Below, piece after piece: positions 26,367-34,084 of a stretch of 64,000 nucleotides of DNA (position 1 is the stretch's first letter; every line of letters starts with the position of its first letter). Origin of the DNA: Geminicoccus roseus DSM 18922 (GTDB taxonomy: Bacteria > Pseudomonadota > Alphaproteobacteria > Geminicoccales > Geminicoccaceae); NCBI RefSeq assembly GCF_000427665.1, contig NZ_KE386572.1, positions 2,380,196 to 2,444,195 on the forward strand, in the 5' to 3' direction. The notes beneath the pieces are model-generated. The model made no database searches and was not told the DNA's origin. It saw nothing but the letters and a program-made list of their open reading frames with translations. The translations under genes were made by a program, and so were the position numbers.

Positions 26367-27335
26367 ATGAAACTCACCAAGCGGCAGGCCGTGCTCGGCG
26401 CTGCGTCGACCGTCCTGGCCACCCCGCTGCTGGGGCGGCCGGTGCTCGCGGCGGACAAGCCGCTCATCGCGTTCGTGGTCAACGTGCCGGCGGACTTCTG
26501 GGTGATCGCCCGGCGCGGCCTGGAAAAGGCCGCCGCCGAGCTGCCGAACTACGACGTGCGGATGTTCATCCCCGGCGAGATGTCCGCGGCGGCCCAGAAG
26601 CAGATCCTGGAAGACCTGCTCGCCCTGAACGTCGCCGGGGTGACGATCAGCCCGGTGAACCCGGACAACTCCACCGACATCCTCAACCGGATCGCCGAAA
26701 AGGCCGCGCTGTTCACGGTGGACGGCGACGCGCCCAACTCCAACCGGATCATGTATATCGGCACCGACAATGTCGATGCCGGCCGCGAGCACGGCAAGCT
26801 GATCCTCAAAGCGCTGCCCGAGGGCGGCAAGATCATGCTGTTCGTGGGCACCATGGAGGCGGCCAACGCGCAAGAGCGCGTCCAGGGCATCAAGGAGGCG
26901 CTGGAAGGCAGCAAGGTCGAGATCGTCGACATCCGCACCGATGGCGGCGACCAGGCCAAGGCGCGCGCCAATGCCGAGGACACGCTGACCAAGTACGGCG
27001 ACGAGATCCAGCTGCTCTCGGGCCTGTGGGCCTACAACACCCCGCAGATCTACAATGCGGTCAAGGCGGCGGGCAAGGAAGGCGCGGTCAAGATCGTCGG
27101 CTTCGACGAGGACCAGCTGACGCTGCGCGGCATCTCGGAAGGGGTGATCGAGGCGACGGTCGTCCAGCAGCCCTACGAGTTCGGCTACCAGTCGGTGATG
27201 GCGCTGGCCCGCTACATCGAGGGCGACCGCTCGATGGTCCCGGACAACAAGATGCAGATCATCCCGACCAAGATCATCGACCAGTCCAACGTCCAGGAAT
27301 TCGCGGATTCGGTCCGCGAGATGCTCAAGAGCTGA
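26367..27335 (+). CDS. Sugar (ribose-type) ABC transporter substrate-binding protein
   Basis: A 322-residue periplasmic protein with a signal peptide cleaved near VLAAD (residues 1-29) and a type-1 periplasmic binding fold like RbsB. Motifs include FVVNVPADFWVIARRGLEKAA, GVTISPVNPD, YIGTDNVDAGREHGKLI and VGFDEDQLTLRGISEG. The start is the ATG at 26367 with GGAGG 11 bases upstream; the much longer open frame upstream is not coding-like. No permease or ATPase gene is adjacent, so it is an orphan that either shares a transporter elsewhere or works as a sensor. A perfect hairpin follows. Confidence 0.9.
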   Translation: MKLTKRQAVLGAASTVLATPLLGRPVLAADKPLIAFVVNVPADFWVIARRGLEKAAAELPNYDVRMFIPGEMSAAAQKQILEDLLALNVAGVTISPVNPDNSTDILNRIAEKAALFTVDGDAPNSNRIMYIGTDNVDAGREHGKLILKALPEGGKIMLFVGTMEAANAQERVQGIKEALEGSKVEIVDIRTDGGDQAKARANAEDTLTKYGDEIQLLSGLWAYNTPQIYNAVKAAGKEGAVKIVGFDEDQLTLRGISEGVIEATVVQQPYEFGYQSVMALARYIEGDRSMVPDNKMQIIPTKIIDQSNVQEFADSVREMLKS

Positions 27336-27346
27336 GGCCCGGGCCC

Positions 27347-27377
27347 CGCCAGCCGCCGCTCCTGCCGGCGGCTGGCG
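27347..27377 (+). terminator. 12-bp hairpin after the binding-protein gene
   Basis: CGCCAGCCGCCG at 27347-27358 pairs perfectly with 27366-27377 around a 7-nt loop, beginning 12 bases after the stop. There is no T-run. It lies between convergent genes and could act in both directions. Confidence 0.5.
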
Positions 27378-27452
27378 GCACGGCCGCTTGAGGGCGACGC
27401 GCGACCCCGGGCGACGATGCCGACCAAGCGCTTGCCTGCGCCGTGGCCATGG

Positions 27453-27974
27453 TCACGGCCGCGCGCGGAACTTCGAAAGCTGCATGGCCTGGCCCCGCTT
27501 GGACGAGATCGTGCCGCGGTTGACGCCCAGCCAGCCGATCTCGCCGAACAGCCGCGCATACTCGATCTTCGGGCAGCGGTTCATCACCACCTCCAGGCCG
27601 GCCGCCTCCGCCTTGGCCGCCGCCTCGTCATGGCGCACGCCCAGCTGCATCCAGACCACCTTGGCGCCGATCCGGATCGCCTCGTCGACGATCGGGGGCA
27701 CGTCCTGGGAGCGGCGGAAGATGTCGACCATCACCGGGACCTCGGGTAGCGAGGCTAGGTCGGGATACACCGTCTCGCCCAGCAAGGTCTGCCCGGCATA
27801 GCGCGGGTTGACCGGCATCACCCGGAAGCCCTTGCCCTGCAGATAGAGCATCGCGAAGTAGGACGGCCGCATCTCGTTCATGGAGGCGCCGACCATCGCG
27901 ATGGTCTTGGCTTCCTTGAGGATGCGCCGGAGGTCAGCATCGTTGTACCGGAGGTCGGCGAGTTCGGCGCTCAT
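27453..27974 (-). CDS. CoA-binding domain protein (YccU-like)
   Basis: A 173-residue single-domain Rossmann protein of the CoA-binding family (succinyl-CoA synthetase alpha N-domain type). The start at 27974 gives MSAELADLRYNDADLRRIL; sequence before it is not family-like. Motifs: IAMVGASMNEMRPSYFAM (about 25-42, nucleotide/CoA loop), GFRVMPVNPRYAGQTLLGE, VDIFRRSQDVPPIVDEAI and VVWMQLGVRHDEAAAKAEAAG. The exact role is unknown in the family. It lies downstream of the crotonase-like gene and probably shares its transcript. Confidence 0.9.
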   Translation of the reverse strand: MSAELADLRYNDADLRRILKEAKTIAMVGASMNEMRPSYFAMLYLQGKGFRVMPVNPRYAGQTLLGETVYPDLASLPEVPVMVDIFRRSQDVPPIVDEAIRIGAKVVWMQLGVRHDEAAAKAEAAGLEVVMNRCPKIEYARLFGEIGWLGVNRGTISSKRGQAMQLSKFRARP

Positions 27975-28032
27975 GGCAAGTTCCGGCGGATGCGCATCCG
28001 CATGAAGTGAGGGAAGGGGGCAGGCGGGCGGA

Positions 28033-28830
28033 TCAGTTGTTTGGCCAGGCGGGCTTGCGCTTCTCGGCGAACGCGGCGACGCCCTCGGCAAAGTCGGCCC
28101 CCAGCGCGTTTTCCACGATCACGCCGGTGGCATGGCGGTAGGATTCCTCCAGGCCCATGCCGGCCTCGTCGTAGAAGGCCCGCTTGCCCAGCGCGATCAC
28201 GTCGAACGGCTTCTCCGCGATCCGGGCGGCGAGGTCGACGACCGCATCGTCCAGCGCCTCCTTCGCCACCACCCGCCCGACCAGACCCAGCCGCAGCGCT
28301 TCCGCGGCGTCGATGAAGTCCCCGGTGAACAGCATCTCCAGGGCGGCCTTCTGCGGCACCGCCCGGCGCAGCGCCACCGCCGGGGTCGCGCAGAACAGGC
28401 CGTACTTGACGCCCGAGGTGGCAAAGCGGCTGTCCTCGGTGCAGACTGCCAGGTCGCAGGCCGCCACCAGCTGGCAACCGGCCGCGGCCGCGATCCCGTC
28501 GACCCGCGCCACCACCGGCTGGGGCAGTCTCGTCAGCTTCACCATCACCCGCGAGCAATGGCTGAACAGGTCGGTCAGGGCCGCCTCGCTGCGATCGGAC
28601 GCCATCTCCTTCATGTCGTGGCCGGCGGAGAACGCGGCGCCATGGCCGGTCAGCACCACCACCCGCACCGAGCGGTCCTGGGCGATGGCATCGACCAGCC
28701 GCTCCAGTTCGGTGAGCACCGCCTTGGACAGGGCGTTGAACGCCTTGGGGCGGTTCAGGGTGAGGGTCGCGACCCCGTTCCGGTCGTCCCGGAGGATCAC
28801 GGGCTCGTTCTGCATGGTGCTGGCCGACAT
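28033..28830 (-). CDS. Enoyl-CoA hydratase/isomerase-like protein (ECHDC3 type)
   Basis: A 265-residue crotonase-fold protein. LNRPKAFNALSKAVL, GAAFSAGHDMKEM (oxyanion hole), GIAAAAGCQLVAACDLAVC and FATSGVKYGLFCATPAVAL are clear. The two glutamates that catalyse hydration in true enoyl-CoA hydratases are replaced: Gln in AAGCQ and Gly in TSGVKYG. The pattern closely resembles the ECHDC3 subgroup, whose chemistry is not settled, so ordinary beta-oxidation hydratase activity should not be assumed. The ATG at 28830 is used. It is divergent from the PaaI thioesterase gene and upstream of the CoA-binding protein gene. Confidence 0.88.
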   Translation of the reverse strand: MSASTMQNEPVILRDDRNGVATLTLNRPKAFNALSKAVLTELERLVDAIAQDRSVRVVVLTGHGAAFSAGHDMKEMASDRSEAALTDLFSHCSRVMVKLTRLPQPVVARVDGIAAAAGCQLVAACDLAVCTEDSRFATSGVKYGLFCATPAVALRRAVPQKAALEMLFTGDFIDAAEALRLGLVGRVVAKEALDDAVVDLAARIAEKPFDVIALGKRAFYDEAGMGLEESYRHATGVIVENALGADFAEGVAAFAEKRKPAWPNN

Positions 28831-28935
28831 GAAGGCTGGGTCCCGAGAATGGCTTTGTGCGGCAACGCGCGGCTTGCGGCGGCGACGGCGCATCGCCACA
28901 GACCGCCGGTCACCTGCAGCTGGAACCCTGATATA

Positions 28936-29376
28936 GTGTCGGACGATCCTCTCCCACCCCTGGATGCGGCCGGGTTCGAGGCGATGGCCTGCGACACCGT
29001 GCCCCTGGCCGGGCTGCTCGGGCTGAGGCTGGAGCGGTTCGACGGCGAGGCGGCGGTCGTGCGGCTGCCGTGGCGGGAGATCGCGCTGCGTCCGGGCGGC
29101 TCGGTCTCCGGGCCTGCGATGATGACGCTGGTCGACATCGCGCTCTGGGGCGCGATCCTGGCCCGGATCGGCAACGAGCCGCTCTGCGTGACCACCGACC
29201 TGACCTTCCATTTCCTGGCCAAGCCGCGCCATGCGGACGTGCTGGCCGAGGCCAGGGTCATCCGCCTCGGCCGGACGCTCGCGATCGCCGAGGCCCGGCT
29301 TTTCTCCGAAGGAAACGTCGAGCCGGTGGCCCATGCGGTCGGCACCTACGCGATTCCACCGCGGTCGCGTTCTTGA
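28936..29376 (+). CDS. PaaI family hotdog thioesterase
   Basis: A 146-residue hotdog-fold acyl-CoA thioesterase. I choose GTG 28936 (VSDDPLPPLDAAGFEAM) over the internal ATG at 28984 because hotdog proteins normally have an N-terminal helix before the LLGLRLERFDGEAAVVRLPW strands. The HGG-like motif is RPGGSVSGPAMMTLVDIALWG. LTFHFLAKPRHADVLAEARVI forms the central strands. In alphaproteobacteria a PaaI-like gene commonly sits just before rplM, as here; the rplM start is 112 bases away. The substrate is unknown. Confidence 0.85.
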   Translation: MSDDPLPPLDAAGFEAMACDTVPLAGLLGLRLERFDGEAAVVRLPWREIALRPGGSVSGPAMMTLVDIALWGAILARIGNEPLCVTTDLTFHFLAKPRHADVLAEARVIRLGRTLAIAEARLFSEGNVEPVAHAVGTYAIPPRSRS

Positions 29377-29488
29377 CTCCGGACCCGTGTGACGGCTAGA
29401 CGACCGTCCACCGCTGGGAGCACCTGCTACCGGCGACAAATCTCTTGTGGCTGCCGTCAGGTAGCGATGGCAGAAGTGAGTTGATCTG

Positions 29489-29956
29489 ATGGGCACCTAT
29501 TCCGCCAAGCCGGCCGACATCCAGCAGGACTGGCTGTTGATCGATGCCGAAGGCCTCGTCTTGGGCCGGCTCGCGAGCTACGTGGCGAACCGTCTGCGCG
29601 GCAAGCACAAGGCGATGTTCACGCCGAACATGGACACCGGCGATCACGTGGTGATCGTCAACGCCGAGAAGGTGGTGCTCACCGGCAACAAGCGGACCCA
29701 GAAGGTCTACTATCGCCACACCGGGCATCCCGGTGGCATCAAGGGTGTGCACGCCGACAAGATCCTGGACGGCCGCTTCCCGGAGCGCGTCATCGAGAAG
29801 GCGGTGGAGCGGATGATCACCCGCGGGCCGCTTGGCCGCGACGTGATGCGCAAGCTGCACGTCTACAAGGGTGCGGAGCATCCGCATCAGGCGCAGAAGC
29901 CGGCTTCGGTCGACTTCGCCGCGCTGAATTCCAAGAACGCCCGCACCGCAGCCTGA
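29489..29956 (+). CDS. rplM: 50S ribosomal protein L13
   Basis: A 155-residue large-subunit protein that binds 23S rRNA early in assembly. It shows the family hallmarks [51 protein letters not shown] and the signature [21 protein letters not shown]. It is followed after 8 bases by rpsI, the universal L13-S9 operon. In E. coli L13 autoregulates this operon; no leader structure was assigned in the 112-base upstream region. Confidence 0.98.
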   Translation: MGTYSAKPADIQQDWLLIDAEGLVLGRLASYVANRLRGKHKAMFTPNMDTGDHVVIVNAEKVVLTGNKRTQKVYYRHTGHPGGIKGVHADKILDGRFPERVIEKAVERMITRGPLGRDVMRKLHVYKGAEHPHQAQKPASVDFAALNSKNARTAA

Positions 29957-29964
29957 GCAGATCC

Positions 29965-30450
29965 ATGGCCGAGACCACCAGTTCCTTTTCCGACCTCGCC
30001 CGCCTGCGCCCGGCGTCCGCCGCCGAGCCCGTCGCCGCTCCGGCCCAGCCGAAGATCGACGCCCAGGGCCGTTCCTATGCCACCGGCCGCCGCAAGGAAG
30101 CCGTGGCCCGCGTCTGGGTGAAGCCCGGCAGCGGCAAGTTCACGGTCAACGGCAAGGAGATGCCCGCCTACTTCGCGCGGCCGACCCTGCAGATGATCGT
30201 CAACCAGCCCTTCCAGCAGCTGGAAGCGCTTGGCCATTACGACATCGTCGCGACCGTCGTCGGCGGCGGCCTGTCCGGCCAGGCCGGTGCGGTCCGGCAC
30301 GGCATCAGCCACGCGCTGGTGGCCTACGACCCGACCAACCGTCCGGCGCTCAAGATCCGCGGCTTCCTGACCCGCGATTCGCGCATGGTCGAGCGTAAGA
30401 AGTACGGCAAGGCCAAGGCCCGCCGCAGCTTCCAGTTCAGCAAGCGCTGA
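29965..30450 (+). CDS. rpsI: 30S ribosomal protein S9
   Basis: A 161-residue small-subunit protein whose C-terminal tail reaches the P-site tRNA. An Ala/Pro-rich N-terminal extension (1-40), usual in alphaproteobacteria, precedes [39 protein letters not shown] and [20 protein letters not shown]. It ends in the canonical FQFSKR. It is co-transcribed with rplM and closed by a strong intrinsic terminator. Confidence 0.98.
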   Translation: MAETTSSFSDLARLRPASAAEPVAAPAQPKIDAQGRSYATGRRKEAVARVWVKPGSGKFTVNGKEMPAYFARPTLQMIVNQPFQQLEALGHYDIVATVVGGGLSGQAGAVRHGISHALVAYDPTNRPALKIRGFLTRDSRMVERKKYGKAKARRSFQFSKR

Positions 30451-30479
30451 TCCCTCGGCGTTCATCGAACGATCATGGA

Positions 30480-30516
30480 GAAGGCCGGGCGGCGACGCCC
30501 GGCCTTCTTTGTTTTC
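30480..30516 (+). terminator. Intrinsic terminator of rplM-rpsI
   Basis: A 12-bp perfect stem (GAAGGCCGGGCG at 30480-30491 with 30496-30507) and a GCGA tetraloop are followed by TTTGTTTTC. This is one of the two best Rho-independent terminators in the window, 29 bases after the rpsI stop. Confidence 0.9.
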
Positions 30517-30591
30517 AGCTGCAGGCGGGCGCGGCGCCAGCCAGGCAAGGGCGATGCCGGGCATCGCCTGGCTTCAGACCATGGTGGCGGG

Positions 30592-30635
30592 CCACGACAT
30601 GCTCGCCCGGCACAGGCTCGGCGAGCATGTCGTGG
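30592..30635. repeat. 16-bp perfect inverted repeat, intergenic
   Basis: CCACGACATGCTCGCC (30592-30607) is exactly inverted at 30620-30635 around a 12-nt spacer. A second, imperfect inverted repeat (about 30538-30573) lies just before it. The surrounding 30517-30842 region has no credible gene. The DNA could form a large hairpin or cruciform and may be a dispersed palindromic element; other copies cannot be sought in this window alone. Confidence 0.7.
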
Positions 30636-30842
30636 TCGGCATCGGCTGCAACACGGAGATCAGGGCTGCGGTGCCCTGCGGGACGCCCAGGGCGTCGCAC
30701 TGACGCCCAAGCGCCAAGGGGGGGCCGGCGGCGAGGACGCGCTGCTCCAGGAAGTCCTGGGGGGCTGCTGATCGCCAGGCGCCGCTGGCTGAAGCGCTGG
30801 CCCCTTTCTTCCAGAAGCTTCCAGGATCAACGTTGCGCCGGG

Positions 30843-31055
30843 TCAGGCGGCAGCCCCTGCCACCACCTCGTCCTGGCGTCGGGACTTCCGGTAGAAGGTG
30901 CCGAGCGCCCCGCCGGCGCGGGCCATGGGCCGGTCAATGCCGGTCCGGCCGAAGCCGTCCCGGCAGAACAGCCGTCCGGTCGTGGCCAGGATGTCCTGGC
31001 GCTTGCGGCCATGCTGCCCCGAGCGGAACGACCGTTCCGCTCGGGGGCAGTTCAT
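30843..31055 (-). pseudogene. Truncated TetR-type HTH fragment
   Basis: The frame encodes KRQDILATTGRLFCRDGFGR then TGIDRPMARAGGALGTFYRK before a stop. This matches the TetR N-terminal helix-turn-helix pattern (R-x-x-I-L-x-x-x-x-x-L-F, G, G-x-G-x-F-Y). The whole ligand-binding domain is missing. Several usual positions are substituted (DRPMARAGGALG for the recognition helix), and the first 15 codons run through a palindrome. It appears to be a decayed regulator gene, left between rpsI and the DapA-like operon. Expression is unlikely. Confidence 0.6.
31014..31050 (-). terminator. 15-bp inverted repeat after the DapA-like gene
   Basis: CTGCCCCGAGCGGAA (31014-31028) pairs with 31035-31050 with one bulged G and a 6-nt loop. 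It begins 14 bases beyond the stop of the leftward DapA-like gene, where a transcript end is expected, but no T-run follows. It could instead be an operator linked to the TetR remnant. Confidence 0.5.
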
Positions 31056-31063
31056 GCGTCGGT

Positions 31064-31963
31064 TCAGCCGAACGCCGGCCGCTCGGCCTGCGCCTTCTTG
31101 ACCATCGCCTCCACCCGTGCCCGGTCCTCGCCCGCGATGGTCAGGCGGGGTGCCCGCACCGTCTCGCTGCCGCGGCCGACCAGGTGCTGGACCAGCTTGA
31201 TGTACTGGACCAGCTTGGGGCTGGTATCGAGGTGGAACATCGGCGTCGCCCATCGATAGAGCGGCAGCGCCTCATTCCAGCGGCCCTCCTCCATCAGCTC
31301 CCACATCTTCACGGTCTCGGCCGGGAAGGCGTTGGCGATGCCGTGGACGCAGCCGACCGCACCCAGCAGCGCGCTCTCCATCATCAGGTCGTCGACGCCG
31401 CAGAACAGGGTGAAGCGGTCGCCGGTGGCGTTGATGATGTCGGTGAGCCGGCGGACGTCATCCGAGCTTTCCTTGATCGCCACCAGGGTCTTCTGGTCGG
31501 CCAGTTCCACGAAGGTCTCGGGCTTCAGGTCGACCCCGTAGACCATCGGGTTGTTGTAGGCGAGCACCGGCAGGTCGGTGGCGTTCAGCACGGTGCGGAA
31601 ATGCGCGACGTTCTCGCGGGCGTCCGCCTTGTAGATCATGCCCGGCAGCACCATCAGCCCGTCCAGGCCCATGGCGGCGCAGTCCTCGGCATAGCGGCAG
31701 GCATCGGCGGTGCGGTTCTCGGCCACGCCCGCGATGATCGGCACCCGGCCACCCACCAGCTCCTTGGTGGCCTTGAGCACGTCGCGCTTCTCCCCGGCGG
31801 ACAGGGAGCCGTTCTCGCCGACCGTGCCGAGCATGATCAGCCCGTGCACGCCGCTCTCCAGCAGCCACTCGACATGCTTGCCGTTGGCCGCGAAGTCGAT
31901 GCGCTCGTCGTCGTGGAACTGGGTGGTGACGGCCGGAAAGACGCCGCGCCAGTTGATGCCCAT
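31064..31963 (-). CDS. Dihydrodipicolinate synthase family lyase
   Basis: A 299-residue class I aldolase-fold enzyme. The Schiff-base Lys164 is in VAIKESSDD and the partner Tyr136 in LAYNNP, spaced as in DapA. The substrate loop is GTVGENGSLS. True DapA would be a lysine-pathway enzyme, but here the gene is third in a GntR-enolase-DapA-like catabolic set. It more likely acts on a sugar acid or a hydroxyproline-derived keto acid (for example pyrroline-hydroxycarboxylate deaminase or a ketodeoxy-acid aldolase/dehydratase). Specificity is not determined by sequence. Confidence 0.85.
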   Translation of the reverse strand: MGINWRGVFPAVTTQFHDDERIDFAANGKHVEWLLESGVHGLIMLGTVGENGSLSAGEKRDVLKATKELVGGRVPIIAGVAENRTADACRYAEDCAAMGLDGLMVLPGMIYKADARENVAHFRTVLNATDLPVLAYNNPMVYGVDLKPETFVELADQKTLVAIKESSDDVRRLTDIINATGDRFTLFCGVDDLMMESALLGAVGCVHGIANAFPAETVKMWELMEEGRWNEALPLYRWATPMFHLDTSPKLVQYIKLVQHLVGRGSETVRAPRLTIAGEDRARVEAMVKKAQAERPAFG

Positions 31964-32003
31964 GGAAGTCGTCCTCTTGCTTGAAGGTGGCAGACGGTCG
32001 GGT

Positions 32004-33107
32004 TCAGTCGATGGTGAAGACCGGTTCGCCCAGCTCGGCCAGGCGAGGGGTGACGCCCAGGCCGGGGCCGGGCGGCAGCCGCATGATCCCGCCGTCGCGC
32101 CGGGGGGCGCCGTCGGCGAAGGAGCGGGTCACGTAGCCGTTGAAGTCGGTGGCGGCGAACAGGTTGCGGGAAGGCGTGCTGGCAGCCGCGTGGGCGATCG
32201 CCGCGGTGGTGACGTCACCGCCCCAGCTGTCCTCGACGATCATCAAAAGGCCCAGCCGGGCGCACAACTCGCGGATCAGGCGGGCCTGGGTGAGGCCGCC
32301 GAGCTTGCTGAGCTTGATGTTGACCATGTCCATCGCCCGGTCGCGGGACGCCCGCAGGAGCGGCTCCAGCCCGTCGATGTTCTCGTCGAGCACGAAGGGC
32401 AGGGTGGTCCGCTCGCGCACCGACAGGCTCTCCTCGTAGGTGAGGCAGGGCTGCTCGATGAACAGGTCGAGATCCCGGACCGCGTTGACGACCCGCATCG
32501 CGTCCGCCGCCAGCCAGCCGGTGTTGGCGTCGGCCACCAGCCTGTCGGAAGGCTCCAGGATGGCGCGGCAGGCCCGGATCCGGGCGATGTCCTCGTCGGC
32601 GTCGCCGCCGACCTTGAGCTGGAAGCGCCGGTAGCCGGCGTCGCGATGGCTGCGCAGGTTGGCCGCCATCTCCTTGGCCGGGCGTTGGCTGATCGCGCGG
32701 TAGAGCGGGATCTCCGGGGTGACGATCCCGCCCAGGAGCGTCGCCACCGGCAGGTCGGCAGCCTTGCCCAGAAGGTCCCAGGCTGCCATGTCGAGGCCGG
32801 ACTTCACGAACGGGTGGCCCTTGAGCTGGCCGTCCATCGCCTGCCAGAGCCGGCCGTGCTCGCAAGGGTCCAGGCCGAGCAGGTGGGGGCCGAGCTCGCG
32901 GATCCCGCCGCGCACGCCTTCGGCGTAGGCCGGCAGGTAGACCGGTCCCAGCGGGCAGACTTCGCCCCAGCCGGTGAGGCCGGCATCGGTGTCGAGCGCG
33001 ACCAGCGTGGTGTCGAACACCTGCACGGACTTGCCGCCCGCCCACTGGTAGCTGCCCTCGGCGAGCGGCAGATCGATCTGCCAGACCCTGATCCCGGTGA
33101 TTCTCAT
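32004..33107 (-). CDS. Enolase-superfamily (mandelate racemase/muconate lactonizing) enzyme
   Basis: A 367-residue protein with the capping domain (1-125) and a TIM-barrel. Lys165 (FQLKVGG), metal ligands Asp193 (VADANTG), Glu218 (FIEQPC), Asp241 (VLDENIDG) and the second catalytic lysine segment NIKLSKLGG (265-271) are visible. The opening (IDLPLAEGSYQWAGGKSV) and EVCPLGPVYLPAYAEGVR resemble cis-3-hydroxy-L-proline dehydratase/hydroxyproline-betaine epimerase-like members as I recall them. This is a tentative assignment. The next gene upstream, GntR, overlaps its start by four bases. Confidence 0.85.
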   Translation of the reverse strand: MRITGIRVWQIDLPLAEGSYQWAGGKSVQVFDTTLVALDTDAGLTGWGEVCPLGPVYLPAYAEGVRGGIRELGPHLLGLDPCEHGRLWQAMDGQLKGHPFVKSGLDMAAWDLLGKAADLPVATLLGGIVTPEIPLYRAISQRPAKEMAANLRSHRDAGYRRFQLKVGGDADEDIARIRACRAILEPSDRLVADANTGWLAADAMRVVNAVRDLDLFIEQPCLTYEESLSVRERTTLPFVLDENIDGLEPLLRASRDRAMDMVNIKLSKLGGLTQARLIRELCARLGLLMIVEDSWGGDVTTAAIAHAAASTPSRNLFAATDFNGYVTRSFADGAPRRDGGIMRLPPGPGLGVTPRLAELGEPVFTID

Positions 33108-33766
33108 GCCGCCTTCTCCCGCTTATCGATCCAGCCGGTAAGCTCGTCCCGGGTCCGCTCCAGATGGTCGCGCAAGACCGTGACCGCCCGGGCGGCATCG
33201 GCCGCCTCGACCGCCGCCACCAGCTGGCGGTGCTCGGCGATCGCCCGGGGGGCGATGCCTTCCAGCGCCAGATGGGCGCCGACATAGGCCTCGACCCGCT
33301 CGTCGAATCCCTGCGCCAGGGAAGCGATCCGGGGCCGGCCCGCCGGCGCGTAGAGCTGCCGGTGGAAGGCCCGGTTCGCCGCTCCCCAGCCGCGACGGTC
33401 GTCGCCGGAAAGCTCGCGCTCGAACAGCGCCGCCGCCTCGCGCAGGGAACTCAGGCTGGCCGGCCCGAAGCGGGGCACTGCCCGTTCCAGCAGATGCGGT
33501 TCCAGCAGAAGGCGCAGCTCGAACAGCTCGGCGACCTCCTCGCTGGACAGGCCCGACACGAAGGCCCCCCGGTGCGGCGCGAACCGCACCCAGCCCTCGG
33601 CATCCAGCCGCTGCAGCGCCTCGCGCACCGGTATCCGGCTTAGCCCGAACATCTCCGCCACCGCCTCCTGGCGCAGATGCGCCCCCGCCGGCAGCTCCCC
33701 GGTCAGGATCCGCTGCCGGAGCTCCTGGACGACCTGATCGGCGGCGGTGCGATGGAGGCGCTGCAT
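33104..33766 (-). CDS. GntR family regulator, FCD subgroup
   Basis: About 220 residues from ATG 33766 (MQRLHRTAADQVVQEL): winged helix with LRQEAVAEMFGLSRIPVREA (about 32-51), then a helical FCD domain. A TTG at 33808 would extend it but lies inside a perfect palindrome, so the ATG is preferred. It ends overlapping the enolase-superfamily gene, making a regulator-enzyme-enzyme operon. Autoregulation through the palindrome just upstream is the simplest model (inference). Confidence 0.88.
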   Translation of the reverse strand: MQRLHRTAADQVVQELRQRILTGELPAGAHLRQEAVAEMFGLSRIPVREALQRLDAEGWVRFAPHRGAFVSGLSSEEVAELFELRLLLEPHLLERAVPRFGPASLSSLREAAALFERELSGDDRRGWGAANRAFHRQLYAPAGRPRIASLAQGFDERVEAYVGAHLALEGIAPRAIAEHRQLVAAVEAADAARAVTVLRDHLERTRDELTGWIDKREKAA

Positions 33767-33789
33767 GAGGATCCCGTTCTGCTTGCCAT

Positions 33790-33810
33790 GATTGGATACA
33801 ATATCCAATC
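33790..33810. promoter_or_regulatory. Operator-like palindrome upstream of the GntR operon
   Basis: GATTGGATA (33790-33798) and TATCCAATC (33802-33810) are perfect 9-bp inverted arms around CAA, in an AT-rich patch within GC-rich DNA. The site ends 24 bases before the GntR start codon. FadR-type GntR proteins bind short AT-rich palindromes of this kind, so this is a likely autoregulatory operator. The next 274 bases (to 34084) show no gene or other signal. Confidence 0.7.
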
Positions 33811-34084
33811 GCGATGTCCACCCCTCGCGGGAGGGTGCCTGCGCTCAGGCGGCCCGCGGACGCGGAACCAGCCGGCGATCCAGGCGGGCAGGCCGGAGGC
33901 TCAGGTCCAACCGGCGGCCCTGGTCCTGCGCGATCGCCAAGAAAAGGAGTTCAGCAGTCCACTTGGGACCGCGTCGGACCGCTGCGCCCGTTCTTCCCGA
34001 TGGAACCACCCGAGGGGCGGTTGCGGAGCGCGCTTTATCGAGCGAGGGCGGGCTCGCGAGGAGCCAGTCCGGGTCGCTGTTCCT

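Noticed and set aside
30475-30771. 98-codon frame after rpsI
   Set aside because: It begins inside the terminator stem and runs through inverted repeats; both strands give mirror-like peptides, a sign of palindromic DNA rather than coding.
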